A stretch of 64,000 nt of DNA from Snuella sedimenti (lineage in GTDB: Bacteria; Bacteroidota; Bacteroidia; Flavobacteriales; Flavobacteriaceae): NCBI RefSeq assembly GCF_016428595.1, contig NZ_JAELVQ010000007.1, forward strand, positions 144,709 to 208,708, in the 5' to 3' direction. The notes under the pieces are model-generated. The model was given only the letters and a program-made list of their open reading frames with translations. It did no database searches and was not told the origin of the DNA. Every line of letters starts with the position of its first letter. Within the stretch, counting starts at the first letter, position 1. The position numbers were made by a program, and so were the translations under genes. This document shows positions 63,005 through 64,000 of the stretch, one piece after another.

Positions 63005-63882
63005 GTTGGCAATAATATGGAAACGATAGATATTGTTTGCAAAGATAGTTTTGTCATTAAAGGCAACCTTTTTCTAGCCAATGCTAAATGTAAAAAGGAT
63101 AAAGTCGTAATTATAAATTCAGCTACAGGTATAAGTAGGAACTTATATAAAAATTATGCAACATATTTAGCTGAAAATGGATTTGATTCTTTAACATACG
63201 ATTACAGAGGAATCGCAGAATCAAGACCAAAAAAGTTAAGAGGATTTAAAGCTACTTTTACAACTTGGGGACAAAATGATTTTACTTCTGTGTTAAAGTA
63301 TGTAAAAGAAAAATTTCCTCAACATAAAATTTTGGTTTTGGGACATAGCATTGGAGGAACTATAATTGGAATGTCAGAAAATTGTAATTCAATTAGTGGA
63401 ATACTAAATATTGGAGCTCAAACATCTTACTATAAAGATTGGAGCAAACAGAAATACAAATTATATTTTCTATGGCATATTGTTTTTCCTCTCGTTACAA
63501 ATCTCTACGGCTATTTTCCGGGAAAAAAACTTAAACTTCTAGAAGATATTCCAAAAGGTGTTATAAAACAATGGGATTCTAGAAAAAAGAACCCTGATAT
63601 GGTAAATCAGTTGGAAAAACAAGGGCATAAATTATTTTACAATCAATACAAGGGTAAATTATTAACCTTAGCTATTGAAGATGATGTTATAGGGACAAAA
63701 AAGGCCTTAAAAAGAGTTTATACTTTATTTACATCTGCTAATAAAGAAATTGAAAATATTAAACCTAATGATGTGGGAGTTAGTGCAATTGGACATTTTG
63801 GTTTTTTTAGCAGAAAATATGAAACAACCCTTTGGAGAAAATCTATTGAATGGTATAAGAAAATATAAAATACTATTGCCAA
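63005..63882 (+). mobile_element. Integron-like gene cassette 7
   Basis: Begins GTTGGCAATA (63005-63014) and ends TATTGCCAA (63874-63882). It holds a single gene that starts 2 bases after the first box and stops 5 bases before the last one. Confidence 0.68.
63017..63868 (+). CDS. Alpha/beta hydrolase in cassette 7
   Basis: A 283-aa soluble hydrolase. Oxyanion region NSATGISRNLY, YDYRGIAES, nucleophile Ser111 in VLGHSIGGT, Asp about 219 in AIEDDVIG, and His about 261 in AIGHFGFF complete the triad. No signal peptide. Substrate unknown; it resembles esterase/lipase-type members. Confidence 0.88.
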   Translation: METIDIVCKDSFVIKGNLFLANAKCKKDKVVIINSATGISRNLYKNYATYLAENGFDSLTYDYRGIAESRPKKLRGFKATFTTWGQNDFTSVLKYVKEKFPQHKILVLGHSIGGTIIGMSENCNSISGILNIGAQTSYYKDWSKQKYKLYFLWHIVFPLVTNLYGYFPGKKLKLLEDIPKGVIKQWDSRKKNPDMVNQLEKQGHKLFYNQYKGKLLTLAIEDDVIGTKKALKRVYTLFTSANKEIENIKPNDVGVSAIGHFGFFSRKYETTLWRKSIEWYKKI

Positions 63883-64000
63883 TAACTAAGTGTTCATGTG
63901 GTCTGTAAGACCAAACAAGAACACCGTGTTGACTGAACCGGTTTTGGTCGGTTAGCCTACTATGGGGATTGCCTTGTTTTTTGTGAAGGCTTCTTCGGGA
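63881..64000 (+). repeat. 120-bp repeat after the hydrolase cassette, cut by the window end
   Basis: Identical to 36799-36918. By analogy with that place, an IS91-like element may follow beyond the window. Confidence 0.75.

Overview
The window is one 64-kb stretch of a low-GC Bacteroidota chromosome, most likely a marine member of the Flavobacteriaceae. The evidence is the type IX secretion/gliding genes gldJ, porU and porV, type B (CHU_C-like) sorting domains, a PorP/SprF protein, a GLPGLI protein, a DPP-IV-like S9 peptidase, and a promoter of the Bacteroidota TTG-N19-TAnnTTTG kind. I worked by eye only, so family names come from recognised motifs and not from searches.

Layout. 1-9.5 kb: end of a membrane pyrophosphatase, an S9 peptidase, a deoxynucleoside kinase operon, a GLPGLI protein, tRNA-Tyr, a PAS-LuxR regulator and small divergent genes. 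9.5-21 kb: murF, gldJ, then porU-porV, then pdhA-pdhC, with clear hairpin terminators between units. 21-24.6 kb: DUF4242, truncated haemoglobin, M28 peptidase, SDR, and an outer-membrane protein gene broken by a 161-bp miniature inverted-repeat element. 24.7-33.9 kb: two very large secreted proteins with type B sorting domains, then PorP/SprF and an OmpA/PD40 protein, a classic T9SS substrate plus surface-anchoring module.

34-49.7 kb is the accessory region and the most interesting part. Genes sit in units whose first bases (GTT + about 7 bases) are the reverse complement of their last bases. Several units are preceded by long imperfect hairpins ending in TATAC..AAACGTT. This is the architecture of integron gene cassettes and attC sites, yet there is no recognisable integron integrase in the window. 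The units carry: two small proteins; a complete retron (structured ncRNA with a1/a2 repeats, a 78-aa protein, an XRE repressor-like protein and a retron reverse transcriptase); a secreted protein plus membrane protein; a HaeIII-like restriction-modification system with a controller; a lipoprotein; and a sigma factor/membrane protein operon. An IS91-like transposase with a tyrosine recombinase, a class C-like group II intron, two IS1182-like fragments and a 666-bp direct duplication have been laid over this array. A further cassette, with an alpha/beta hydrolase, lies at 63.0-63.9 kb behind the same leader sequence as the first cassette.

49.9-59.9 kb returns to core genes: a minus-strand operon (FAD oxidoreductase, Fe-S membrane protein, MORN-like protein, two GT2 glycosyltransferases) and plus-strand genes for DUF547, an outer-membrane protein, a GH113-like lipoprotein and an Omp85-like protein. 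60.0-62.5 kb is a non-coding tandem array of seven 316-364-bp units rich in hairpins; single copies of the same element occur at 46.4 and 49.2 kb.
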